A stretch of 64,000 bases of DNA from FEN-1297 sp021817845. Its GTDB lineage: Bacteria > Bacteroidota > Ignavibacteria > Ignavibacteriales > Ignavibacteriaceae. The stretch lies in the NCBI GenBank assembly GCA_021817845.1, contig JAKAFW010000004.1, positions 89,977 through 153,976 on the forward strand, in the 5' to 3' direction. The position numbers were made by a program, and so were the translations under genes. The notes under the pieces are model-generated. The model was not told where the DNA came from. It saw only the letters and a program-made list of their open reading frames with translations, and did not search any database. Below, one piece after another: positions 1 through 8,875 of this stretch (position 1 is its first letter; each line of letters opens with the position of its first letter).

Positions 1-432
1 TTCGGTCAATTTAACTGAAGAAATCTTTCTTGTCTTTAATAAATAACCTAGTTCACCTACCGAATAATATGCAAGATCATTAATGTCTTTCGGCATCTTA
101 ACAGAGGAGTAATTACTCAACTTGAAAGGCAATTGCTTTGTGTTAAACTTTGCGCCTTCCGGGATAGGGTTAAACAAAATAGCTGGCGGTATACTGTTAT
201 TAAGATCAATCTTCCTTATACTCTGATAGCTTTCCAATCGTTGATTAAGTAGGTCAAGCATAGAGTCCTGTTGAGCTTCAGAGAAGGTAATGCCGAAAAC
301 CTTTTCCGCGCTGGTAATAACTTCTTTTGTTACCGGCTTATCTGCGGTTTCATAGATTATAAAAGCTCCAAGCAAGAAGGAAGAAAGTGCTACTATTATG
401 AACGGAAACATTTTTGTAGATAACTTTTTCAT
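1..432 (-). CDS. Amidase-signature family protein, exported or membrane-anchored, N-terminal part only
   Basis: Reading the minus strand from the ATG at 430-432 gives 144 codons with no stop before the window edge, so the C-terminal part is missing. The protein starts with a short basic stretch and a hydrophobic segment at about residues 8-24 (MFPFIIVALSSFLLGAFII), which is a signal peptide or membrane anchor. Near the end of the visible part it reads DLAYYSVGELGYLLKTRKIS followed by SVKLTE. This resembles the entry into the amidase-signature fold of GatA-like amidases, which typically begins with a leucine-rich helix and then RKISSVELT. The catalytic Lys and Ser-cisSer-Ser lie outside the window and cannot be checked. 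A strong AGGAG site sits five bases upstream of the ATG. The gene follows the 465-3482 gene by 32 bases on the same strand, suggesting co-transcription. Family assignment is moderate because only the N-terminal quarter or so is seen. Confidence 0.72.
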   Translation of the reverse strand, partial: MKKLSTKMFPFIIVALSSFLLGAFIIYETADKPVTKEVITSAEKVFGITFSEAQQDSMLDLLNQRLESYQSIRKIDLNNSIPPAILFNPIPEGAKFNTKQLPFKLSNYSSVKMPKDINDLAYYSVGELGYLLKTRKISSVKLTE

Positions 433-464
433 AAGAACTCCTATTTGTAATAAATAATTCCAAA

Positions 465-3400
465 CTATTTTTCAAAGAAATCTAAAATTGCTTTCATAAG
501 TTCATCCCTTGCTGTAATTGTCGTGAGCGTTTCAAAAGGGAAACCAATGGCAACAACGCCATACTTTTTCTTGTAAGCTATCCCGGCTGGATATTGATTT
601 TCATTATAACGAAGGATTACCTTGCTGCCTCCAAAATTTTTAACTGCGTCTGGTGCCCAGACATCATAAACTTTTGAACTTATTTTCTGATTAAACCTTA
701 AAGAGAAATATTTTGATAAAAAGGGCTCGTCAACAGAATATGCTCTACCAGTTTTAGCCGCATGATCAGCATCTAAAGTGAATTTTAAGACATTGTGAGC
801 AAAGGAAATATCTTGCTTATTTACTAAACTGCCTTCAAATAAATCTGAAGCTATATAAGATCCGCTAACAAAAATGTTACCCCCTCTTTTGCAGTAATCT
901 TTAATTACTAGCTGAAGCTTGATAGGGAAAGCAGCAAATCTAATCCCATGTAAAGAATCCTCTATTGCTTTTTCCCAATGTGTCTTCTTCTGTTCACCTA
1001 AAATAAGATCAACGATTTTATATCTGTTTAAATTAATTGTGCCATCTAGTATTGCATCTTCACTTGCTGAGACAAATGAGTAATCATTAGCTTTTATTGC
1101 AAGTCCATGAATAAATGGATAATCGAATGAATTTCCGGCAACAACATCATTTGAGTAATTATCATAACTAGCGCCCCAGCCGGGATCGTCATTTGATTTA
1201 TATGGTGAAGAAGGGTCAAAATTATATTGCTTCCCTGTGAAACTTAGATCATATTTATCTGGCACACCTCCATCAATGCGATCCATGAACCCTAAGAAAC
1301 CTATTTTATTCACTGATGCTGGTGCTGAAACACGATAAAAACCATTAACTATTAAAACTGTTTTCTTAGTACCCGGCATTTTACACACCGATAATATCTC
1401 GGAAGGAAAACTCTCACCGCCGCTATTTATCGCAGTAACCTTAAAGCTGTAAATATTTTTAGGTCTAATATTCTTTATTAGAGCAAAAGGTTTCTCGACT
1501 AACATTCCGTTATCAAAATCACCATTATTTATTCTAGTATATACAATAAATTTCTTCGCCTTAGCAGTCGGCTCAAGAGGGTCTTTGACGGGATGCCATC
1601 TGAGTAAGACATTACCGGCTTTGTCAAATACTGCAGAAAATCTATTAACTGGCAGCGGTTCTACGACATATTTAAAATCATTTTGAACAGATAAGAATTT
1701 CAAAATACCTTTATACATTGATCTGGCAGCGTCAAATCTGAATTCAGGATCCTGAGCAAATTTCATATCAAGGAAATTCTGATGGGCAAGGAGCTCGATT
1801 AAGACCGAAGGTACATTTGGGCGAACAACTTCACTATACCGTCCATCCTCGAGCATTCTCCGATTCCAAATAGGGTCATATTTCGCTTTAATATCGTTAA
1901 CAATCTGGGTTTGCATAATATCTGCAAGGTCACGGTTAGCTAGTCTTGAAACTCCATTAGGAAAAACTCTTTGCGAGTCTAAATCTGTTGAGCTATAAAT
2001 TGCAAGAGTGCCGATTGTAGTATCGCTTAGTGAGTTGCCCGCATCTGTATGAAATGCTAAGGATAAATCTATCGGAATCCCCAGACCCTTTGCGTTTCGA
2101 TCATTATTCGGACCGAAGGGAGCTCCGCATAGGTAATTTACATATTCTCCGCGGCTTTTATAATCATCAATATAATCATTCTTATCGTCATTTAAATTGT
2201 AAACAAGCGAGTCAGGCATTCCAAGATATTGTAAATAGTAGCGTGCTGCTTCCAGGTATTTGGGACGTCCGCTAGTAGTGCCGCCTCGTTCAACCACGCC
2301 CATACCTCCGCCAAATCTTACTGCGTCTGCCGTAACAACCTTCCCGGATTCAGCACTTTGGTTTGTTAAAACAACCTTGTCTTTTTCAGGATTATAGCCT
2401 TTGTCAAATTTAAATTCTCCTAAATACTCCCATGTTCCTCCGCCGATTTGCTGGTTAACCAAGAAATCTGTTTTGATTCCCTCATGATAAACTGAATAAT
2501 GTGCATCACTAATGTTTCTACGGGATGAAGAATAAGAAACATAAACAGAATATACTCCCTCTTCGGGAACCCTTGGAATCCAACTAATCGAAGACGTCCC
2601 GGTAGTATCAGAAATAGTTTCCTTATACGTCCCATGAGTAAAAGGATTATAGTCGACACGATATGGAAGTGTGCCGACTTCAAAACCTTTCCCTTTTCCA
2701 ATATTCCATTTTGGCTTTTCTATGTAATATCTTGAGCTAATATCCAAATGAGAATCATTATCAACAACAACTTCATTTATTTGAAAATCCCTTTCACGCG
2801 GATCAAAAACATTTGCACCTGCTTTCTCGAGCATCGGGATTAAATATGGTACAACAAAAGAAAGCGGAAGTTTATCTTCGACTGTTTGAAACACATTTGG
2901 GCGCTGCCACTCCCATCGATTAATCTCATTATTGTAATACCAACCGTGGCTTTGCCAAACTGCAATATTCCTGTTAAATAATCCATTCGCAGGAATAAAT
3001 TTCCTGCTTATATTCTCTACCACAGGCTTAGGTCGAATTTCCTTTGGCGGTATTCTAGATCTATCATATTCCGTTTGGCTGCTTCTATAGAAATTCGGAA
3101 TCAGTTTCTCTATAGGAAAGCCTATTGTCTTTATTGAAAAAGTATAATCTTTAAATTTGTAGCCATAATTTTTCCTCACCTCTGAATAAAGTTCTTCAAC
3201 ATTACCTTCGCGGAAAGGAATGAAGGATAGTTCTTTGCTGTAGTTTATAGTAATTTTCTTTTTTACGGAGTCGATAACGACAGATTCAATTTTCGCTTTA
3301 TCTGGAAATTCAAACGGTAAGATTTCCTTTCTAAATTCCGTTTTCTCAGGTTTTGGTTTTTCACGGATAGTGATTGTGGGTTTTACTTTCGGTGTTTCGC

Positions 3401-3482
3401 GTTGCACTTTAGATGATGAGCATCCATAGAATAATGCCGAAGCAATAAAGATGAAATAAAAGAGCCGGTAAGATGATTTCAT
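465..3482 (-). CDS. Lipoprotein with golvesin/xanthan-lyase-type domain, N-acetylmuramoyl-L-alanine amidase-like domain and FN3 domain
   Basis: This is a 1005-residue protein with a lipoprotein signal peptide (lipobox LFYGC, Cys21). Residues about 270-392 look like the golvesin C-terminal/xanthan-lyase carbohydrate-binding-like domain (VYSVYVSYSSSRRNISDAHY, then a GGGTWEYLGEFKF strand and TADAVRFGGG). Around 470-590 the sequence LAFHTDAG and later PSVLIELLAHQN fit the zinc amidase fold of N-acetylmuramoyl-L-alanine amidases. A fibronectin type III-like unit follows at about 605-700, and then a roughly 300-residue C-terminal domain I do not recognise. Proteins of this build in Bacteroidota are often named xanthan lyase, but a role in peptidoglycan or glycan processing at the cell surface is an inference. 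The gene is upstream of an exported amidase gene on the same strand. Confidence 0.8.
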   Translation of the reverse strand: MKSSYRLFYFIFIASALFYGCSSSKVQRETPKVKPTITIREKPKPEKTEFRKEILPFEFPDKAKIESVVIDSVKKKITINYSKELSFIPFREGNVEELYSEVRKNYGYKFKDYTFSIKTIGFPIEKLIPNFYRSSQTEYDRSRIPPKEIRPKPVVENISRKFIPANGLFNRNIAVWQSHGWYYNNEINRWEWQRPNVFQTVEDKLPLSFVVPYLIPMLEKAGANVFDPRERDFQINEVVVDNDSHLDISSRYYIEKPKWNIGKGKGFEVGTLPYRVDYNPFTHGTYKETISDTTGTSSISWIPRVPEEGVYSVYVSYSSSRRNISDAHYSVYHEGIKTDFLVNQQIGGGTWEYLGEFKFDKGYNPEKDKVVLTNQSAESGKVVTADAVRFGGGMGVVERGGTTSGRPKYLEAARYYLQYLGMPDSLVYNLNDDKNDYIDDYKSRGEYVNYLCGAPFGPNNDRNAKGLGIPIDLSLAFHTDAGNSLSDTTIGTLAIYSSTDLDSQRVFPNGVSRLANRDLADIMQTQIVNDIKAKYDPIWNRRMLEDGRYSEVVRPNVPSVLIELLAHQNFLDMKFAQDPEFRFDAARSMYKGILKFLSVQNDFKYVVEPLPVNRFSAVFDKAGNVLLRWHPVKDPLEPTAKAKKFIVYTRINNGDFDNGMLVEKPFALIKNIRPKNIYSFKVTAINSGGESFPSEILSVCKMPGTKKTVLIVNGFYRVSAPASVNKIGFLGFMDRIDGGVPDKYDLSFTGKQYNFDPSSPYKSNDDPGWGASYDNYSNDVVAGNSFDYPFIHGLAIKANDYSFVSASEDAILDGTINLNRYKIVDLILGEQKKTHWEKAIEDSLHGIRFAAFPIKLQLVIKDYCKRGGNIFVSGSYIASDLFEGSLVNKQDISFAHNVLKFTLDADHAAKTGRAYSVDEPFLSKYFSLRFNQKISSKVYDVWAPDAVKNFGGSKVILRYNENQYPAGIAYKKKYGVVAIGFPFETLTTITARDELMKAILDFFEK

Positions 3483-3638
3483 TATTTCTCTGACGTCATT
3501 AAAGAAATTTCTACTTTAAAGATAAAAAATTAAATGAATGTTAGCATGATATGGTGTAAAACTTTTTATTATAAACTTTTGTAATATAGTATTATTGTTT
3601 ACAGCATTTCAATATACGTTAATGCAGAGTTTAGTTAT

Positions 3639-3767
3639 TTATTAAGTCACCTTACGCAAAAGCTTATTATTACATAGTGAGAAACCTCCGAGGTTTTCCT
3701 AAACCTCGGAGGTTTTGCACTTCACTTCCTTTATATTTGAAATTGTCTGCGTAACATGAGTTATTAA
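3639..3767. repeat. MITE-like hairpin element, copy 1
   Basis: The left end TTATTAAGTCACCTTACGCA (3639-3658) and the right end TGCGTAACATGAGTTATTAA (3748-3767) are inverted repeats, with 16 of 20 positions matching by eye. Inside lies a perfect 15-bp hairpin: arms at 3682-3696 and 3701-3715 (AAACCTCCGAGGTTT and its complement) with a 4-base loop. A second copy is at 13712-13841 with about the same length and internal order. No coding capacity is visible, so if mobile it would have to be mobilised in trans. The right end stops about 20 bases before the ppc start. Confidence 0.75.
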
Positions 3768-3778
3768 TATCTTTTGTT
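3748..3778 (+). promoter_or_regulatory. Candidate promoter/leader segment shared by ppc and tkt
   Basis: The segment running from TGCGTAACATGAGTTATTAA into TATCTTTTGTT recurs upstream of the transketolase gene at 25339-25369, with about 26 of 31 positions matching. In both cases it lies tens of bases before the gene start and ends in an A/T-rich stretch plus TCTTTTGTT, which loosely resembles the Bacteroidota -7 element (TAnnTTTG). It is also the right end of the repeat element, so conservation may reflect the repeat rather than promoter function. Confidence 0.3.
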
Positions 3779-3788
3779 GGAAAATCAA

Positions 3789-6566
3789 ATGAGTAAAAAG
3801 TCTATAAACCCTTTAGAAGAATCGATTCAAGATGAACCTCTGAAAAGAGATATAAGAGAACTTGGCGTAATGCTTGGGAAAATTTTAATTGAGCAGGAAG
3901 ATTATGTCATTTATGAAACAGTTGAGAAGCTTCGCGCTTTAACGAAAAAATTGCGTACCTCATATAGCAAGACAACAAGGGGAGAAATTGTCGATTTAAT
4001 CAGTAGACTCGACTCAAGCAAAGCTTACAAAGTTGTTAGAGCATTTTCCATTTATTTTATTTTAGTAAACGCTGCCGATGAAGTGCATAGAATAAGAAGG
4101 CAGCGCTCAAATCTTTTGGAAGCGGTAATTAACGAAAACGGCTCAATTGCTGAGGCTTTTGAAGAGCTGAAAAAGGAAAAATATACTGAGAAGATGGTAG
4201 ATGAGATTCTAAATTCTATTGAAATTATCCCGGTTTTTACTGCTCATCCAACCGAAGCAACCAGACAAACAACACTAAGAAAAATACTGAAAATAAGTCA
4301 GCTGCTTCTTAAACGAGAGTTGATGATTTTGACTCTTGATGAGATAAACGAAATTAAACGGGAGTTGCAGACCGAGATAACGCTGTTATGGCAATCGAAT
4401 GAAATACGGTTTCATAAGGTCACGGTAAAAGATGAAATCCAGAGCGGCATGTTTTTCTTTAAGGAAGTTTTATATGATATAATCCCGGGTTTTTATTTAT
4501 CGATTAATTTAAAACTAAAAACAATCTTGAATTTTGATTTACGTTCGCCGTCACTGATAAAATTTGGATCTTGGATGGGAGGCGACAGAGACGGGCATCC
4601 TTTTATAACCGTAGATATAACTAAAGAAACTTTGCTAAATAACAAAAGACAAATTATTAATCTTTATCAAAATGACCTTGACTTGCTATATACTTCTTTA
4701 AGCTCATCCTTGAATATTTCCACGGCAAGCAGATCGTTGGAACAATCGATTAATTCGGATATTTCTCTCTTCGATAAAGATTTTTCCGATAATATTTTGC
4801 GTGACCCTTCTGAAATCTATCGGGCTAAAATATTCCAAATTTCTTATAAGCTTAAAAGAACCGTTAACAGCGAGGAATTCGGGTACCAGAAATCTTCTGA
4901 GTTTGTAGATGACCTGGAAACAATTTATGAAAGTCTTTCAAAGAATAAAGGGGAAATTATTGCGGATACTGTTGTACTCCCCTTAATTTATAAAGTAAAA
5001 ACCTACGGCTTCAGATTGGTTGCATTAGATATTCGCCAAAATGCATCTTTGATAAAAGAAGCGGTTTCTGAATTATTTTCCTATTCGGAAGTTGTTGAAA
5101 ATTATTCTTTATTACCTGAAGTACAAAAGGTAAATCTTCTGACAAAAGAAATTCTTAGCTCGAGACCGTTAAAAAATAATTTTAGCGAATTAAGCAAGTC
5201 AACAAGGCAGATAATCGAAGAACTATCCGTCATAAAATGGGGCAAGGTAAATATTGCTCCTAATGCCTGCAACGATTATATAATTAGCAATTGTTCCTCC
5301 GTTAGCGATGTCCTGAATGTTCTTCTTCTTGCAAAGGAAGCAGGTTTAGTCAAATTACAAAATCACAAAATAATTCGATCTGATTTTGACATCCTCCCGC
5401 TTTTTGAAACTATAGAAGATTTGAGAAGATCGGATTCCGTTATGAAAGAATTATTTTCCAACAAAGCTTATATGCAGCATTTGCTACTCCGAGAGAAGAT
5501 CCAAAAAATTATGATTGGTTATTCCGACAGCAATAAAGACGGAGGAATTGTTACTTCGAACTATGAGCTATATAAGGCACAGATCAATCTTAAAAAATTA
5601 TGTGATGCCGGAAGTATTGAATTAACTCTTTTTCATGGGCGAGGCGGAAGCATTTCAAGAGGCGGCGGTCCTGTTAACCAATCTATCCTTGCACAGCCTT
5701 ACGGCACCATAGAAGGAAAAATTAAAATTACCGAACAAGGTGAAATGATTTCGTCAAAATACCTTCTGCCACAAATTGCCGGGAAAAGCTTGGAACTAAT
5801 GACCGCAGCAATTATAACAGCTACCGCTCGAACAAAATTTAAATCCGGAGTCGATAAATTTGAATTATACAGAGACATTTTTGAGAATATTTCCCAATCT
5901 GCATTTGAACATTATCGGCTATTAGTCAATCACCCCAATTTCTTTTCCTACTTTCGAAGCGCAACGCCGATAGATATAATAGAGCAGATTGAAATCGGCT
6001 CCCGCCCGTCATCAAGAAAAAAGAGCAAAGATATTCGCTTGCTTCGGGCAATACCGTGGGTGTTTACTTGGACGCAAAATCGCCAGACAATCTCTGGCTG
6101 GTACGGCTTTGGTACTGCTATCCACAAATCCATAAATGAAAATAAAACTGGATGGGGATCAATGCGTAAAATGTATGAGGAGTGGGAGTTCTTTAAAACG
6201 CTTGTCGATAATATTGAAATGGTGCTTCTTAAGACCGATATGATAATCGGTAGGGAATATCTAACTTTATGCGAAAACTATAAAATTGCAAATCAAATTT
6301 TTAATCTAATTAATAATGAGTATGACCTTTCATGCAGTGCGATTCTAAAAATTACTGGCGAGAATAATTTACTTGATGCTAATAAATCTCTTCAAAGATC
6401 TATTTTACTGAGGAATCCTTACATCGATCCAATTAGCTTTATCCAGGTAAAATTTGTCAAGCAATTCAGGAAGAAAAATATTTCAAAGAATCAAAGAGAA
6501 AATCTTTTAATGTTATTAAGATCAACTGTAAACGGAATTGCCTCCGGCGTTAGAAACACAGGCTAA
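3789..6566 (+). CDS. ppc: Phosphoenolpyruvate carboxylase
   Basis: PEP carboxylase makes oxaloacetate from PEP and bicarbonate, replenishing the TCA cycle. The 925-residue product has the expected landmarks in order: TAHPTEATRQ with the catalytic His at about residue 153, MGGDRDGHP near 262, GYSDSNKDGG near 576, HGRGGSISRGGGP near 615, and the C-terminal RNTG that closes the active site. The length is close to the E. coli enzyme (883) with small insertions. I chose the ATG at 3789 over an in-frame TTG at 3774 because GGAAAA lies at a suitable distance before the ATG. The gene ends convergently with the next one, overlapping by four bases. It stands alone as a unit, with a repeat element just upstream. 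Confidence 0.96.
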   Translation: MSKKSINPLEESIQDEPLKRDIRELGVMLGKILIEQEDYVIYETVEKLRALTKKLRTSYSKTTRGEIVDLISRLDSSKAYKVVRAFSIYFILVNAADEVHRIRRQRSNLLEAVINENGSIAEAFEELKKEKYTEKMVDEILNSIEIIPVFTAHPTEATRQTTLRKILKISQLLLKRELMILTLDEINEIKRELQTEITLLWQSNEIRFHKVTVKDEIQSGMFFFKEVLYDIIPGFYLSINLKLKTILNFDLRSPSLIKFGSWMGGDRDGHPFITVDITKETLLNNKRQIINLYQNDLDLLYTSLSSSLNISTASRSLEQSINSDISLFDKDFSDNILRDPSEIYRAKIFQISYKLKRTVNSEEFGYQKSSEFVDDLETIYESLSKNKGEIIADTVVLPLIYKVKTYGFRLVALDIRQNASLIKEAVSELFSYSEVVENYSLLPEVQKVNLLTKEILSSRPLKNNFSELSKSTRQIIEELSVIKWGKVNIAPNACNDYIISNCSSVSDVLNVLLLAKEAGLVKLQNHKIIRSDFDILPLFETIEDLRRSDSVMKELFSNKAYMQHLLLREKIQKIMIGYSDSNKDGGIVTSNYELYKAQINLKKLCDAGSIELTLFHGRGGSISRGGGPVNQSILAQPYGTIEGKIKITEQGEMISSKYLLPQIAGKSLELMTAAIITATARTKFKSGVDKFELYRDIFENISQSAFEHYRLLVNHPNFFSYFRSATPIDIIEQIEIGSRPSSRKKSKDIRLLRAIPWVFTWTQNRQTISGWYGFGTAIHKSINENKTGWGSMRKMYEEWEFFKTLVDNIEMVLLKTDMIIGREYLTLCENYKIANQIFNLINNEYDLSCSAILKITGENNLLDANKSLQRSILLRNPYIDPISFIQVKFVKQFRKKNISKNQRENLLMLLRSTVNGIASGVRNTG

Positions 6567-7771
6567 TTAAAAATACTAATTGCTTTTTTGGCGATTGTAT
6601 TTCCTATACTTAAAGAAGCGGTTGCTGCTGGCGAAGGAGCATTTAACACGTGAATCATTTTTTCAGCCTCGATAATTCTAAAATCATCGACTAATTTTCC
6701 ATCCGGATCAAGCGCTTGAGCGCGCACCCCCGCACCTTCACGGTAGACATCATCAAACCCAATGGATGGAACCAATTTTTGAAGCGATTTTACAAATAGC
6801 TCTTTGCTTAATGATCTGCGAAATTCATTAATGCCCATTTTGTAATGATGAGACGCCATTCTCCAAAAACCGGGATAAGAAATCATTTGTGAAACATCCT
6901 TAAATGAAAAATCTTTTTGATTATAACCTTCACGATTAAATGCTAGCACAGCATTGGGGCCAGCTTCTATTCCACCGTTAATCATTCTTGTAAAATGAAC
7001 TCCAAGAAATGGAAATTTAGGATCGGGTACAGGATAGATTAAGTTTTTAACTAAATATTCCTTTTTCTTTTTTAATTTGTAGTATTCTCCGCGAAAGGGA
7101 ATAATTTGTAAATTCGGGTTAACGCCGCAAATCCGGGCAACTCTGTCGGCTTGAAGCCCCCCGCAATTAATTAGAAACTTAGCTCGTACTTCGCCGGATA
7201 AGGTCTGCAGAATTAAATCTTTTCCATCCCTAACCAGCGAAATAAATTTGCTGTTAGTAGTAATTTCACCGCCGTTATTCGAGATAATTTTTGCATAAGC
7301 TTCGGTAGCTTCAGTGTAATCAACAATTCCGGTTTCAGACACAAACAATCCCGCAATACCTTCGGCGTATGGTTCATAATCTTTAATCTCTTCTTTGGCT
7401 AATCTGGTAACTCCATTCAATCCGTTTGCAATTCCCCGTTTTTCAAGTTCATCAAGCGCCGGCAATTCTTCTTTTGAAGAGGCAAGTACAATTTTTCCGC
7501 AGTGCTGGTGGTTAATATTATTTTCTTCACAAAAACGGTACATCATTTCTCTTCCTGTAACACAGTTTAATGCTTTCAAAGAGCCAGGCTTATAATAGAG
7601 ACCAGAATGAATTACGCCGCTATTATTTCCTGTTTGATGCGGAGCTATTCTGTTTTCTTTTTCAAGTACGACAACCGAATAATTACCTAACCTTTGAAGC
7701 GATAATGCTGTCGCTGTTCCGACAATACCGCCACCTACAACGGCGAAATCATAAGTTCGTGAATTGCTCAT
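6563..7771 (-). CDS. lhgO: L-2-hydroxyglutarate oxidase/dehydrogenase, FAD-dependent
   Basis: Oxidises L-2-hydroxyglutarate back to 2-oxoglutarate using FAD, a metabolite-repair step; E. coli LhgO has 422 residues. From the chosen start the protein has 402 residues. It begins with a Rossmann FAD motif (VVGGGIVGTATALSLQ) followed by HQTGNNSGVIHSGLYY, a stretch typical of this family, and ends with a second FAD-contacting segment (NAPSPAATASLSIG). An upstream in-frame ATG at 7828 would add 19 residues before the dinucleotide fold. I prefer the ATG at 7771 because the Rossmann strand then starts a few residues in and a GGAAAA site precedes it. It is divergent from the small membrane protein/YceI pair and convergent with ppc. 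Confidence 0.9.
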   Translation of the reverse strand: MSNSRTYDFAVVGGGIVGTATALSLQRLGNYSVVVLEKENRIAPHQTGNNSGVIHSGLYYKPGSLKALNCVTGREMMYRFCEENNINHQHCGKIVLASSKEELPALDELEKRGIANGLNGVTRLAKEEIKDYEPYAEGIAGLFVSETGIVDYTEATEAYAKIISNNGGEITTNSKFISLVRDGKDLILQTLSGEVRAKFLINCGGLQADRVARICGVNPNLQIIPFRGEYYKLKKKKEYLVKNLIYPVPDPKFPFLGVHFTRMINGGIEAGPNAVLAFNREGYNQKDFSFKDVSQMISYPGFWRMASHHYKMGINEFRRSLSKELFVKSLQKLVPSIGFDDVYREGAGVRAQALDPDGKLVDDFRIIEAEKMIHVLNAPSPAATASLSIGNTIAKKAISIFN

Positions 7772-7925
7772 AAAAACATTTTCCAGTCTGATATTTGAGG
7801 GACAATTTTTCGACCCGAAAAATAACAATAAGTATGCGGTAAATCATTTTTACCCTTAACTTAATTTTGTTAATTAACCAACGTCTTTAGCGGATTTATT
7901 ACGAAAAACTTATTAACTAAATTTA

Positions 7926-8207
7926 ATGAACAAAAAACAAAAGATAACAATATTCAGCGGACTTGCGGCGATAACAATTTCATTTGCAATCTGGGCTTTA
8001 CAGGGTTTCCATTTGTTTACTCATCAAAAAATTGAGATACAACTTCCTCAGTCTGATGTTGATAAGTTACTCGGGCAACCTCCGCGATATGAGTGGATCA
8101 ATCATTTTACCCTCGGACTTGAATATACACTCGCCTTTACTGCAATAGTTATTAGTATTTCTATTGTTATGTTCTTTCTTTTCAAAAACAAAAGGAAAAT
8201 AAATTAA
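7926..8207 (+). CDS. Small membrane protein of unknown function, two transmembrane segments
   Basis: A 93-residue protein with hydrophobic helices at about 7-27 (FSGLAAITISFAIWALQGFH) and 68-87 (TLAFTAIVISISIVMFFLF), a roughly 40-residue loop between them, and a basic C-terminus (FKNKRKIN). I do not recognise a family. The stop codon overlaps the ATG of the following YceI gene by one base, so the two are almost certainly co-translated. A partnership with the exported YceI protein is inferred from that coupling alone. Confidence 0.75.
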   Translation: MNKKQKITIFSGLAAITISFAIWALQGFHLFTHQKIEIQLPQSDVDKLLGQPPRYEWINHFTLGLEYTLAFTAIVISISIVMFFLFKNKRKIN

Positions 8208-8866
8208 TGAAAACTTCAATCAAGGTAATTTCTCTTTCAATTTTGTTTGCTGTTGCTATTTTCCCGCAAGGGTTGCCTAGCGGACAAGCCGGATTCGATG
8301 TGAAGGCATCCGGCGTTCAAACTTTTTCTTTTAAGGATGCCAAAGGCAGAAACCAAACTACTTTTACAAGTATAACAGCTCTAGATGAAGTCGACGGTAC
8401 TTCAAACGAAGTCGATGGGAAAATTTCATTTGATGTGAAAAATGTCGCTGCTACATTAAAAGGTGAAATATCAATCGCTACTGCATCGATCAATACAGGG
8501 ATCTCAATGAGGGATAAAGACCTGCGAGCGCCTAAATGGTTAGATGCCGAACAATTTCCTAAAATTTCTTTTACTATCAAAAAGGTCACCGGGGTGAAAA
8601 GACTTGCCGCCAATAAGCTTGAACTAAATTTGCTCGGAATATTTTTTCTTCACGGTATTAAAAATGAAATTCCAATTTCCGCTACTTTAACATATCTCGA
8701 TGAAAGTCCGGTAACAGAAACACGTGAACCGGGTGATTTACTTGGCGTTACAGCCAAATTTCAAATTATGCTTTCTAAGTTCGGGGTAAAAAATATGGTT
8801 CTCGGAAGTCGTGTCGCCGACAAAATCGATATAGGCGTAAATATTGTCGGGACGAATAAATTTTAA
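8207..8866 (+). CDS. YceI-family lipocalin-like periplasmic protein
   Basis: YceI proteins form an eight-stranded lipocalin-like barrel that binds long polyisoprenoid or amide-containing lipids in the periplasm. Here 219 residues start with a signal peptide (to about residue 20). The family pattern follows: a VDGKISFDVKN strand, an I-A-T-A-S-I-N-T-G segment, the MRDKDLRAPKWLDAEQFPKI block, and a C-terminal GSRVADKIDIGVNI strand. Just after the predicted cleavage site sits LPSGQAG, encoded by a GC-rich palindrome-like patch (8274-8294) unlike its surroundings, which may be a small repeat inserted in frame. The gene overlaps the small membrane protein gene by one base. Confidence 0.9.
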   Translation: MKTSIKVISLSILFAVAIFPQGLPSGQAGFDVKASGVQTFSFKDAKGRNQTTFTSITALDEVDGTSNEVDGKISFDVKNVAATLKGEISIATASINTGISMRDKDLRAPKWLDAEQFPKISFTIKKVTGVKRLAANKLELNLLGIFFLHGIKNEIPISATLTYLDESPVTETREPGDLLGVTAKFQIMLSKFGVKNMVLGSRVADKIDIGVNIVGTNKF

Positions 8867-8875
8867 CTAAATTTA

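Larger units (their letters stand above)
3483..3788. other. Intergenic region with hairpin element between divergent genes
   Basis: About 300 bases between the leftward lipoprotein gene and the rightward ppc gene. It is AT-rich and contains one complete copy of a 129-bp hairpin element (3639-3767, listed separately). I see no coding sequence in it. Confidence 0.6.

Noticed and set aside
3774..3788. TTG at 3774 as the start of PEP carboxylase
   Set aside because: The ATG at 3789 has a better-placed GGAAAA site, and the extra five residues are not expected in the family.
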